Positions 33,717 through 41,310 of a DNA stretch of 64,000 nucleotides are shown here, one piece after another; within the stretch, counting starts at the first letter, position 1, and every line of letters begins with the position of its first letter. The position numbers were made by a program, and so were the translations under genes. The notes below the pieces were generated by a model. It made no database searches. It worked only from the letters and a program-made list of their open reading frames with translations, and was not told the DNA's origin. Source of the DNA: Anaerotruncus massiliensis (ex Togo et al. 2026). Its GTDB lineage: Bacteria; Bacillota; Clostridia; Oscillospirales; Ruminococcaceae. The stretch covers positions 2,914,541-2,978,540 of the forward strand of contig NZ_LT962687.1 in assembly GCF_900199635.1 (NCBI RefSeq), in the 5' to 3' direction.

Positions 33717-33778
33717 GACTATCTTTGTAGGAACTCGTCTGGTATAATATCCCTATAAGCATTTTTACATGGAGAGGG

Positions 33779-34396
33779 GTGTTTGCCATCACGGATCGTG
33801 AGACGCAGATTGAGGCGTTGTGGACCTATGAGGTATCTACCGAAAAGGTGCTCCGGCGGGCAGTGAAAAAAGGCTTCATTACCCAGGAAGAAGCGGATGA
33901 ATTTTCTGAAAGGCTTTTTGAACAGCTTAATACGGATGATATCCCTGACTTTCGCCTCTCTCATCTCGGCGAGAAAATGCGGATGGAGGACATCCGCGTG
34001 AACCCTTATGTATCACTAACTGAGATTGCAAGAGAAAAGAAATCTTCCAGCCCCAGTTACCTGATTCAGAGTTGGCTGCGGAGCAGTACCACAATTGAGT
34101 ACCTGCGGGTGTGGGAGAAAATCTACAACCCCAGATTCCAGGAAGATGCTTGCGATCAGCTCATAGAGGAAGTCCATAAGACAAGCACAACTATGACGCC
34201 GAGTCTCTGGGTCAATACGACAAATGCATTGGGAATTAAATCGAGCCGTGGCAGGGGCGGCGGGACGATAGCACATCCGGAGATTGCGGAAGCTTTTCGA
34301 GCGTGGCTGTTCCCGGAGTATATGCTCAGACTTGTGAGATGGTATCGAATGTATCAGCATGAGAGTGATAGGATAGCGGGAGAGGCAATTGAGTAA
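33779..34396 (+). CDS. KilA-N domain protein
   Basis: 205 residues. Residues about 95-195 form a KilA-N DNA-binding domain (SYLIQSWLRSSTTIEYLRVWE ... TPSLWVNTTNALGIKSSRG ... GTIAHPEIAEAFRAWLFPEY), typical of phages and mobile elements. The N-terminal ~85 residues are charged and helical. The only in-frame start is a GTG at 33779 hard against GGAGAGGG, so the true start is uncertain. TATAAT at 33743-33748 may be its -10. A regulator or effector of the island; separate from the operon downstream by about 80 bases. Confidence 0.75.
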   Translation: MFAITDRETQIEALWTYEVSTEKVLRRAVKKGFITQEEADEFSERLFEQLNTDDIPDFRLSHLGEKMRMEDIRVNPYVSLTEIAREKKSSSPSYLIQSWLRSSTTIEYLRVWEKIYNPRFQEDACDQLIEEVHKTSTTMTPSLWVNTTNALGIKSSRGRGGGTIAHPEIAEAFRAWLFPEYMLRLVRWYRMYQHESDRIAGEAIE

Positions 34397-34473
34397 CTTC
34401 TAACTATAGCAATGACAGGAAGGCACATAGAATGTAATATAAGTTTTTTCAATTGTAAAGGAGGATTTTTGAT

Positions 34474-34689
34474 GTGACTGTTCAGAATCTTCCGAAGATA
34501 GGTGATAGACTATTTTTAATGCATAAAAAGGTAGTAGTAATTAAAGTCTATTCGTTGTTCAGTATTATCAAGGTACGCTACACGGAAGAAACCAAGGAAT
34601 TTTGTGTAGATGCCTGTGCTCTGACCAATGAGCCAGTCTACACAAATTCAATTTCATTGAAATTGTTAAGGGGGAATTGCGGTGAGTGA
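34474..34689 (+). CDS. Small protein of unknown function, first gene of the ATPase operon
   Basis: 71 residues, probably a small beta-barrel (IGDRLFLMHKKVVVIKVYSLFSIIKVRYTE pattern). GTG 34474 has AAAGGAGG at a spacing of 9, so translation is well supported. It overlaps the next gene by 8 bases, tying it to the nuclease-like/linker/ATPase operon. I do not recognise a family. Candidate accessory or control protein of that system. Confidence 0.6.
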   Translation: MTVQNLPKIGDRLFLMHKKVVVIKVYSLFSIIKVRYTEETKEFCVDACALTNEPVYTNSISLKLLRGNCGE

Positions 34690-35641
34690 CATCATGAGCT
34701 TCATTGAAGGATATATGACAGGCAATGCATGGGAAACTCTATGTGTTCAGTGCTACCGCCTTCGCTATCAAAGCGACGACTACACCGCTATTCCTGCAGT
34801 CCAAGGCGGCGATGCCGGGATTGAAGGGTTTACCAACAAGGGAATCGTTCATCAGTGTTACTGCCCAGAGCGCCCTTATTCCGATAATGAACTTTATACT
34901 CATCAAAGGGAGAAGCTAACAACTGACATTGAAAAACTCATGAAGAACGCCAACAGACTTCGGGCGCTTGGAGTTCCCCCCGTTACTGAATGGCACTTAA
35001 ATATTCCTGAGTATAAGGACTCTCGAATTCTTGCCCATGCAGAAGCCAAGCGGCAGGAAGTGATAAAAGCAAAGAAAGACAAGCCCACAGACTATGTACA
35101 CATTGCAGACAGTTTTCGTATTGTCATTAAAACAGCGGAGGACTTCACACCAGAAATCAGTCGAATTATCCGTACAACGCTAACAGACATGAGACTCAAT
35201 TTAGCTATTCAGCATTCGGATACACCTGATTGGTCAAAATGTGATTCTGAAAAAGTGGAGAACATACGAAGGAAAATCAAGGCGGTAATGCTTGTCTATG
35301 ATGACACTAATGAAGCGCTTAACCAGGTGGTGGGTATTTATGTTGATTGTTATATTAGTGGGCTGGAAATAATGAATAGTCTGCGTATTAATTTCCCGGA
35401 AATATACGAAGACATTTTTCAGCTTGAACAAAGTTATAAACGTGAAGTGTCATTAAAAACGCTCATGAACACAGACAGAGCTATGAATCGTTTATTATTT
35501 GATAATATTCTCAACGATTTTCAATCTAAGTTAGAACGGGATTTTTCCAGAAGATTTACTCAAGCATCAATTGGCGAATTAAAGCAGGACTTGGTGGCAA
35601 GCTGGCTGGCTGATTGTTCAATGGAGTTTAGGAGTGATTGA
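34682..35641 (+). CDS. Mrr-nuclease-like protein; probable effector/CTD subunit of an ABC-three-component-like system
   Basis: 319 residues. The N-terminal ~70 residues resemble an Mrr-type PD-(D/E)xK nuclease: WETLCVQCYRLR with E18, then VQGGDAGIEG (D44), then VHQCYCPE where the usual Q-x-K reads Q58-C-Y60. The catalytic lysine is missing at the standard place; K53 is a possible substitute. The rest is helical, with a C-terminal part (KIKAVMLVYDDTNEALNQVVG ... DNILNDFQSKLERDFS) like the CTD proteins described for ABC-3C systems, which carry variable effectors. Starts in an 8-base overlap with the 71-residue gene. Confidence 0.6.
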   Translation: MSDIMSFIEGYMTGNAWETLCVQCYRLRYQSDDYTAIPAVQGGDAGIEGFTNKGIVHQCYCPERPYSDNELYTHQREKLTTDIEKLMKNANRLRALGVPPVTEWHLNIPEYKDSRILAHAEAKRQEVIKAKKDKPTDYVHIADSFRIVIKTAEDFTPEISRIIRTTLTDMRLNLAIQHSDTPDWSKCDSEKVENIRRKIKAVMLVYDDTNEALNQVVGIYVDCYISGLEIMNSLRINFPEIYEDIFQLEQSYKREVSLKTLMNTDRAMNRLLFDNILNDFQSKLERDFSRRFTQASIGELKQDLVASWLADCSMEFRSD

Positions 35642-35643
35642 GT

Positions 35644-36126
35644 ATGGAGGATATATCTTTACAATACGACAATATTGTTTTTGACGCAAAGCCAGATGCA
35701 GTTCCTTTTAATTATCGTATTAGCTATAAAGTCACCCAGCTTTGTTTAATCATGCGCATTTGCGGTCGGGGAAACGTTTGTTCACTAATAAAGCTTCATA
35801 TGATTTCATTTGCCTTAATCTCGCAGGTCAATTTGATGAGACTCATTGAGTTTGCCGAAGGGACAGGCAGTGTGCCCATTGTTCGTTTTGACCCAGCTGT
35901 TAACAGAGCCCTTACATACGCAATAGCTTATGGATTAATTGAACGACAACAAACCGCAAAATATAAACTAACTGATCGTGGTCAGAGACTCGCAGAACAG
36001 ATAGCAGTTGTTGGTGATCTCATGGTCGTTGAAATAAGCAATTTAAAATTGCTTGCAAAAAAGCTAACAGAAACTAAAGTTAACGAAATAGTCGATAAAT
36101 GGAGAGTTAAAGATGCTGAGAATTAA
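35644..36126 (+). CDS. Middle-component-like protein of an ABC-three-component-like system
   Basis: 160 residues with a winged-helix look: helices around LIMRICGRGNVCSLIKLHMIS and LTYAIAYGLIERQQT, then a wing-like KYKLTDRGQRLAEQI. ATG 35644 is set by AGGAG nine bases upstream; a TTG at 35638 lies too near that site. It sits between the nuclease-like and ATPase genes and overlaps the latter by 14 bases, which is where ABC-3C systems place their middle component. The assignment rests on context and fold pattern, not on a firm family match. Confidence 0.6.
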   Translation: MEDISLQYDNIVFDAKPDAVPFNYRISYKVTQLCLIMRICGRGNVCSLIKLHMISFALISQVNLMRLIEFAEGTGSVPIVRFDPAVNRALTYAIAYGLIERQQTAKYKLTDRGQRLAEQIAVVGDLMVVEISNLKLLAKKLTETKVNEIVDKWRVKDAEN

Positions 36127-38149
36127 CAGGCTAAGGGTTGAGATTAACACAGCCAACGGTGTGTACGGGATTGACGAGTCATTTCGAGATGGATTGAATT
36201 TTGTTGCAAGTCTTGATAATACTTGTGGAAAAAGCTCCATTCTAGCAGCTATTTATTATTGCCTTGGCTTTGAACAAATTCTCGGTGGTGTAGGCGGTAT
36301 TGGTAGCAAAGTTCTAACATCTGCTTTTAAAACAACTATTGAGGATAACGGTACGCCATGGACGGTGACTGAGTCTGGCTGTTATCTTGAAATCAGTAAC
36401 GGAAATGAGACTCGAACAATTTACAGGAATATTAAATCAGAAAGCAAAGATAACCGCCTTATGACTGTTTATTATGGCAGTTACGATTCGATTGGCGATC
36501 ACAAGACAGTATCCGAGGATTATTATGTTAATATTCAGAATGCCGCAATAAGCGAAAAGGGCTTTCATACGTTTCTCGAAGAATTCCTTCATATGAATCT
36601 TCCACTGGTTCGGACATCAGATGGCAATGAGCGAAAGCTATACCTTCAGGTAGTCTTTGCATCTATGTTTATTGAGCAAAAACATGGTTGGTCCGACATC
36701 CTTTCCGGGATGCCCATATTTGGAATCCGAGAATCTAAAAAACGGATTGTAGAATATGTATTAGGTTTGGACACTTTGAAAAATGAAAAGGAACGAGATC
36801 GACTTAACGCTGTGAAAGCACAGCTTGAACGGGAATGGGAGCAGTTGATTTCTGACATGGAGCAATCTGTTTATTCAGAATTTTGTGAAATATCAAATCT
36901 CCCAATGCATCCACGGGTTTTATCAGACACTGATTATTCGAGAATAATTGTTACTGTTTCAGGTTCGTTATCCATTACAGACGAAATACAGGTGCTGACC
37001 GCTGAGTACAATGACTTGCATCGATTAAAGCCTCGCGTTCATGATAATTTTGAAGCACTTAACAGTGAACTTTCCGAAACGCAAACTCAAATACTCGCTT
37101 TTGAAAGTCGACTTCAAGACATATTGAGAAACTTAGCAAGTCACACCGAGGCGATTAAGCGACTGAATGCTGATTTAGAAATCGTAAATTCAGATATACG
37201 CAATAATAACGATGCAGCACGGCTTCAAAAATTTGGCTCCGAAGCAACAGAAGGCGATATTTCAGTAGATGTATGCCCTGTTTGTAAACAGCATATTCAA
37301 GATAATTTGCTTAATGTAGAAGCCATAAGTGGCTTTATGAGCATTGAAGATAACATCAGACACCTCAAGGAACAAAAAAAAATGCTGGAATTCACATTGG
37401 GAAGTCGCAAAGAATCCCGCGATAAGTTGCATAGGGAAAAAGAAAACCTTGAGGCACGGCTACAAGCACTTCGGCGTTTGGCATATACACTCCGTTCAGA
37501 TATTTTTACCACCACCGATACAGAAGCATCGGAAGCAATTATGCTCAAGCGGATTGAGATTACCAATCGCATCGAGCGGCTATCAAAGTTAGAAAACACC
37601 ATTACCACATTGACTGAACGGCTAAGGGAGTTGTCAAGGGAATGGAATACATATCTTGACCAACGGGGTAAGTTGCCGAAAAAAGATATTACTGAGTCGG
37701 ATGCGGAGAAAATAGCTTTACTAAAAAAGAATTTTATCGACAATCTCAAGCGGTATCATTACAGCAGTTTGTCGAGTTTTGAGGGGATTGATATCTCTAT
37801 TGATTCATCACTTCTTCCAACTATAGACGGCTTCGATATGAAATTCGACTCGTCTGCCAGCGACGGTATTCGTGTTATTTGGGCTTTCACGATGGCACTT
37901 TTACAAGTGTCTATCGAGAAAAATGGTAACCATCCCGGTGTGATTGTCTTTGATGAACCAGCACAGCAAAGCATCGTGTCAGAAGACATGAAAAGCTTTA
38001 TTGCTTCAGTCGCAGATATTAGCAAATCATTACAAATTATTGTTGCTATTACTTTAAACAGTCAAGAGCTTATTGACATCATCAATGAGTTGGATATTTC
38101 AAGCTACCATAAAATTACTATTGAAGGAAAGGCATTCAAACTATTATAG
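36113..38149 (+). CDS. Rad50/SMC-like ATPase with CxxC hook (ABC-3C-like)
   Basis: 678 residues. Walker A is ASLDNTCGKSS (K40), with Cys-Gly-Lys-Ser replacing the usual G-S-G-K-S. Long coiled coils (about 205-380 and 405-520) flank a hook CPVC at residues 388-391, like the Rad50 zinc hook. The C-terminal lobe has a signature-like SASDGIRVIWAFTMALLQ and Walker B GVIVFDEPAQQS (D614, E615). No Mre11/SbcD partner lies nearby, so it is not ordinary SbcC. It likely powers or triggers the nuclease-like partner encoded upstream. Similar hypothetical ATPases are annotated DUF3732-like. Confidence 0.75.
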   Translation: MLRINRLRVEINTANGVYGIDESFRDGLNFVASLDNTCGKSSILAAIYYCLGFEQILGGVGGIGSKVLTSAFKTTIEDNGTPWTVTESGCYLEISNGNETRTIYRNIKSESKDNRLMTVYYGSYDSIGDHKTVSEDYYVNIQNAAISEKGFHTFLEEFLHMNLPLVRTSDGNERKLYLQVVFASMFIEQKHGWSDILSGMPIFGIRESKKRIVEYVLGLDTLKNEKERDRLNAVKAQLEREWEQLISDMEQSVYSEFCEISNLPMHPRVLSDTDYSRIIVTVSGSLSITDEIQVLTAEYNDLHRLKPRVHDNFEALNSELSETQTQILAFESRLQDILRNLASHTEAIKRLNADLEIVNSDIRNNNDAARLQKFGSEATEGDISVDVCPVCKQHIQDNLLNVEAISGFMSIEDNIRHLKEQKKMLEFTLGSRKESRDKLHREKENLEARLQALRRLAYTLRSDIFTTTDTEASEAIMLKRIEITNRIERLSKLENTITTLTERLRELSREWNTYLDQRGKLPKKDITESDAEKIALLKKNFIDNLKRYHYSSLSSFEGIDISIDSSLLPTIDGFDMKFDSSASDGIRVIWAFTMALLQVSIEKNGNHPGVIVFDEPAQQSIVSEDMKSFIASVADISKSLQIIVAITLNSQELIDIINELDISSYHKITIEGKAFKLL

Positions 38150-38346
38150 CGCAAAAGACTTGCCCTCCGGAAGTTTTTGAATTGAAAATTTTTCATCTTT
38201 AGGTCAGCGAATTTCGAAGTCCTTTTTAAGCGTATTTCTCTTGGCAGTAGTTTCTCATTATGTTTAATATGAGATGCATCAATTTAAAGGCATAATCATT
38301 AACTCCCAATGCTTTTGAGCAAATATCGATTTTGCATGGTAGTGGC

Positions 38347-38386
38347 AAATAAAAGCAGCCAGTCGAAAGACTGGCTGCTTTTATTT
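38347..38386. terminator. Strong bidirectional terminator at island edge
   Basis: An 18-bp perfect stem (38347-38364 with 38369-38386) around GAAA, with A-rich and T-rich ends suitable for either strand. The 38150-38346 stretch between the ATPase gene and this hairpin is AT-rich without a gene. Confidence 0.8.
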
Positions 38387-38469
38387 GGCGCCTCTGCGGC
38401 AGGTTATCCCCTCCCCGACCAGGCGTTGCCTCCCAGTGGAAACCGGGAATCCAAACGGAACACTCACGC

Positions 38470-38512
38470 AAAAAGAAAAGGCGCCAGCCTGCGGCTGGCG
38501 CCTTTTCTTTTT
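38470..38512. terminator. 20-bp perfect hairpin, terminator-like
   Basis: 38470-38489 pairs perfectly with 38493-38512 around a TGC triloop, ending in TTTTCTTTTT. It lies in the GC-rich gene-free stretch 38387-38788 that leads into the LuxR-type gene. A TATAAT at 38677-38682 may be that gene's -10. Confidence 0.7.
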
Positions 38513-38788
38513 GGTCGAGCGGGGCGGCGGCCCGCAGGCGAAACGCAGCGTGTCTGTTTTTCCGGAGGTCCCCATGATCGGCGGGTCCCGCTTGTAAGAG
38601 CGTTGCCATGCCGGAAAAAACCGCGCGTTTCCACGGCTAGCTGTATTCTGCCAGATACGACAGCACAATAATATGGTATAATTTAACAAATATCGGCTTC
38701 AAATCGATAAAGCGCAAAACGCGGGAAGGGGAGGACCCTGGCGGGCGGTTAAAACTCGGATCGTAAATCAGATAAGGAGGATGTCGCA

Positions 38789-39569
38789 ATGAATCACCAG
38801 GCATTGGAAAAAGAGATCTTACGCTCCTGGAAGAACTGCGCCCGGGCGGGGCTGTCGCCCGACCAGCCGACTCCCTCCCACCCCCTGAAGGACCGGCAGC
38901 TCGAACGCCTGCGGACCGAGCACGACCGGGCCATCACCGCGCTGGAGGCCAGCATTTCGGAGGTGCGCCGCGAGCTCCCCGACCACATGGCGTTTTTAAT
39001 GACCGACGCCCAGGGCATATTGGTAAAAAAAAATGCCGCCGGACGGGCGGTTTCCCAGTCTGGACGAGGGCGTCTCCTTTGCGGAGCGGTACGGGGGAAC
39101 CAACGCGATCGCGCTCTCGCTTCGGCTGCACAGGCCGGTTCGGACGGAGCCCCAGCACCATTACTGCGCGTTTCTCAGCGGATGGTATCTCTGCGCGCTC
39201 CCGCTCCGTCTATCCACGCAGACGCTCTGCCTCGCCATTGTGACGGAGCGGGAATCCATCACCCGGCTCCACCTCACGCTGCTCGGCCTCCTCTCCCAGA
39301 CGGTGTCCCACCGGTACCGGGAGAGCCTGCTCAGCCGCACGCCGGAACATCCTCCCGTCCGCCTGAGCGCACAGCAGCGGGCGGTCCTCCTGTGCCTCGC
39401 GCGGGGGATGACCGAGAGGGCGGCCGCGGCGCAGCTGCATCTGTGCGAGGACACAGTCAAGTACCACAAGCGGAACCTCTTCCGAATCTTCAGCGCGCCC
39501 TGCAGCGTCAGCCTGGTGGTGAAGGCGCTCCAGAGCGGCGCTTTTTCTTTGGAGGAGATCGGTGTTTGA
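38789..39569 (+). pseudogene. GAF-LuxR regulator split by a frameshift at an A9 run
   Basis: The first frame (38789 to about 39035) encodes an AcoR-like start (ILRSWKNCARAGLSPDQPT ... LPDHMAFLMTDAQGILVKK). The +1 frame from 39033 continues the same protein: PDGRFPSLDEGVSFAERYGGTNAIAL (GAF), then HHYCAFLSGWYLCALPL and a C-terminal LuxR HTH (LSAQQRAVLLCLARGMTERAAAAQLHLCEDTVKYHKRNLF). The two meet at nine A's (39025-39033), and an A8 run would restore one ~259-residue frame. Options are a real mutation, transcript slippage making both forms, or a sequencing error. It probably regulates the genes that follow. Confidence 0.75.
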
Positions 39570-39692
39570 GGGGCCGCGCCGCGGGACTGCCCTTTTGGGC
39601 AGCCGGCGGGAAAAGCCGCCTCCCCACCCGTTTGGGGGTATGGCGGGGGAGAGGGTCCGGCGCTATACTTGCATCAAGGTTTAAACCTCCAG

Positions 39693-39741
39693 CGTTCCCG
39701 CCGGACCGCCGGCGGCCCCTCGCCCCTCTCCGGCGGGAACG
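39693..39741 (+). promoter_or_regulatory. 5'-leader stem-loop before the paralogue pair
   Basis: CGTTCCCGCCGG (39693-39704) pairs perfectly with CCGGCGGGAACG (39730-39741). It lies between a probable -10 (TATACT, 39664-39669) and the ribosome binding site AGGAGG at about 39777, so it sits in the leader of the transcript. Confidence 0.6.
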
Positions 39742-39788
39742 AACGGGCGCCCCGTCTTTGGAAACACCATTTTGTTAGGAGGTATGGT

Positions 39789-40409
39789 ATGCCTGGCGAC
39801 GTTCAAATCACCTATACCAACCAGTCCATGAACCTGGACCAGCCCAAAGTGTTCCTGTTTACGAGGAACGAGATCCCCACCTTCGACAGCCTTAAGAACG
39901 GCGTTGCCTGGAAGGTCATCGAGCGGGTGGGGCGCGGGTCCTCCTGCGTCTTTCCCTTCCCCGAGGAGACGGAGATCTGCGCCAGCTGGAACAACGGGAC
40001 CTGCTCGACCATCCGTCTGAAGGCCTTCAGCGGACAGGGGTACTGCGTATCCCGGGATGAGACGGGGATCGTTCTTCTGGCGGACGGGAACGGGGCGAAC
40101 CCCCGCTCGCTGGATGTGCGCAACGACGTCCACGTCCCCAACGGCGTCAGCGTGGACCTCTACAAGGACGGCCGCATCATGATGAGCGAAAAGATCGTCG
40201 CCTACGACCAGAAGGCGACCTTCGTGGTCCATCCCAAGCTGTACTGGGGCCTCGCCTCCGAAATCCAGGAGGGTGAAACCATCGGCTCCGCCGTCCTCAA
40301 CTCCAGCCGCTTTTTCGAGCTCGATCTGGAGGGCATGTCCAATGTGGTCGTGGGCCTGCACGGCAACGCGGAGGACGGCTACCGGTTCCGCGTGGAATCC
40401 AAGTGGTGA
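39789..40409 (+). CDS. 206-residue protein of unknown family, paralogue 1
   Basis: Predicted beta-rich cytoplasmic protein without signal peptide or membrane segment. It shares more than half its residues with the next gene over the full length, including RNEIPTFD, GVAWKVIE-VGRGSSC, QKATFVVHPKLYWGLASEIQ and GNAEDGYRF. ATG 39789 has AGGAGG upstream. I do not recognise a family. The strict conservation of the charged and tryptophan-containing blocks suggests a binding or enzymatic core. A nitrilase-like gene follows the pair. Confidence 0.8.
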   Translation: MPGDVQITYTNQSMNLDQPKVFLFTRNEIPTFDSLKNGVAWKVIERVGRGSSCVFPFPEETEICASWNNGTCSTIRLKAFSGQGYCVSRDETGIVLLADGNGANPRSLDVRNDVHVPNGVSVDLYKDGRIMMSEKIVAYDQKATFVVHPKLYWGLASEIQEGETIGSAVLNSSRFFELDLEGMSNVVVGLHGNAEDGYRFRVESKW

Positions 40410-40465
40410 ACCCGCGCCGATCCCCGCACGACCAACACCCAATACATATGGAAAGGATGCTATTC

Positions 40466-41086
40466 ATGCCGAATACAATCAAAATCCACTACGTGAACAA
40501 ATCCATGAACCAGGATATGCCCAAGATCTTCATGTTTATGCGCAACGAGATCCCGACCTTCGACGCCCTCAAGGACGGCGTCGCGTGGAAGGTCATCGAA
40601 AACGTGGGCCGCGGCTCCTCCTGCAACGTGCTCTACCCCATTGAGACCATGGTTTCCGCCTCCTGGGATGAGCGCACCTGCCAGACCGCGATGATGCAGT
40701 CCACCATCGGCAGCCGCTACACCGTGCTGCAGGACGAGACCGGCATTACCATCACCAACGACGGCAACGCCGGAAACACCCGCTCCATCGACGTGGCCAA
40801 CGACGTCCACGTGGAGGGCGGCATCAGCGTCGACCTCTATAAGGACGGCAAGCTGATGATGACCAAGAACACCGTCGCCTACGGCCAGAAGGCGACCTTC
40901 GTGCTCCATCCCAAGCTGTACTGGGGCCTGGCCTCCGAAATCCAGGAGGGCGCGCAGATCAGCTCCGCCGTCCTCAACTCCGACCAGTTCTTCGAGCAGG
41001 ACCTCGAGGGCGTGTCCGAGGTGACGGTGTCCCTGTACGGCAACGCCGAGGACGGCTACCAGTTCAAGCTCGAAAACCAGCGCTGA
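40466..41086 (+). CDS. 206-residue protein of unknown family, paralogue 2
   Basis: Same length and fold pattern as the gene at 39789 (MPNTIKIHYVNKSMNQDMPK ... FMRNEIPTFDALKDGVAWKV ... VDLYKDGKLMMTKNTVAYGQ ... HPKLYWGLASEIQ). It differs mainly in the surface-like stretch around residues 50-85, which reads LYPIETMVSASWDERTCQTA here. A purine-rich GGAAAGGA precedes the ATG. Both copies intact suggests distinct roles, or a hetero-oligomer. Function unknown. Confidence 0.8.
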   Translation: MPNTIKIHYVNKSMNQDMPKIFMFMRNEIPTFDALKDGVAWKVIENVGRGSSCNVLYPIETMVSASWDERTCQTAMMQSTIGSRYTVLQDETGITITNDGNAGNTRSIDVANDVHVEGGISVDLYKDGKLMMTKNTVAYGQKATFVLHPKLYWGLASEIQEGAQISSAVLNSDQFFEQDLEGVSEVTVSLYGNAEDGYQFKLENQR

Positions 41087-41090
41087 TCCG

Positions 41091-41181
41091 CCGGCCGGCC
41101 GAGGAACCTCCGGGGCCGTCCCAACGGCGGCAAAAAGCTGATAAGGCAGCGGCAGGCTGCGGCCAGTTCCTCTCCGGCCGG
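41091..41181. repeat. Long-range inverted repeat in the 41.1-41.3 kb gap
   Basis: CCGGCCGG..GAGGAAC (41091-41107) pairs with GTTCCTC.CCGGCCGG (41166-41181). The 41087-41310 gap is very GC-rich with further short palindromes and no gene. It could end or tune the paralogue transcript before the nitrilase gene. Confidence 0.45.
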
Positions 41182-41310
41182 CCCGGGTCCGGTCCGGCCG
41201 CGGGGGCCGGCCGCGGCCTGCCCTTTCCCTGCGCGGCCCCGGTCCCGGCGGCCCCCGCAATCACCGCCCGGGGCGCGGACCGATTCTGCCAACGACAAGG
41301 AAGTGAGACT

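Larger units (their letters stand above)
32868..38340. mobile_element. AT-rich genomic island with recombinase remnant and defence-like operon
   Basis: Base composition drops sharply right after the tRNA-Ser terminator and recovers near 38340, beside a strong terminator hairpin. Contents are a serine-recombinase C-terminal remnant, a KilA-N protein, a 71-residue protein and a three-gene ATPase operon. No direct repeat of the tRNA 3' end was found at the right side, so the exact ends and the mode of entry are unknown. The 32868-33080 part is AT-rich with no gene. Confidence 0.7.

Noticed and set aside
36113-38149. Calling the ATPase ordinary SbcC/Rad50
   Set aside because: There is no SbcD/Mre11 gene nearby, the Walker A is atypical, and it overlaps a small linker gene in an operon with a nuclease-like protein.
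38228-38609. 127-codon open frame on the minus strand at the island edge
   Set aside because: It runs through two terminator-like hairpins and across the composition boundary, with no motif.
39669-39788. Longer N-terminus for the first 206-residue paralogue
   Set aside because: The extra frame covers the leader stem-loop, lacks a ribosome binding site, and the second paralogue starts at the equivalent of 39789.
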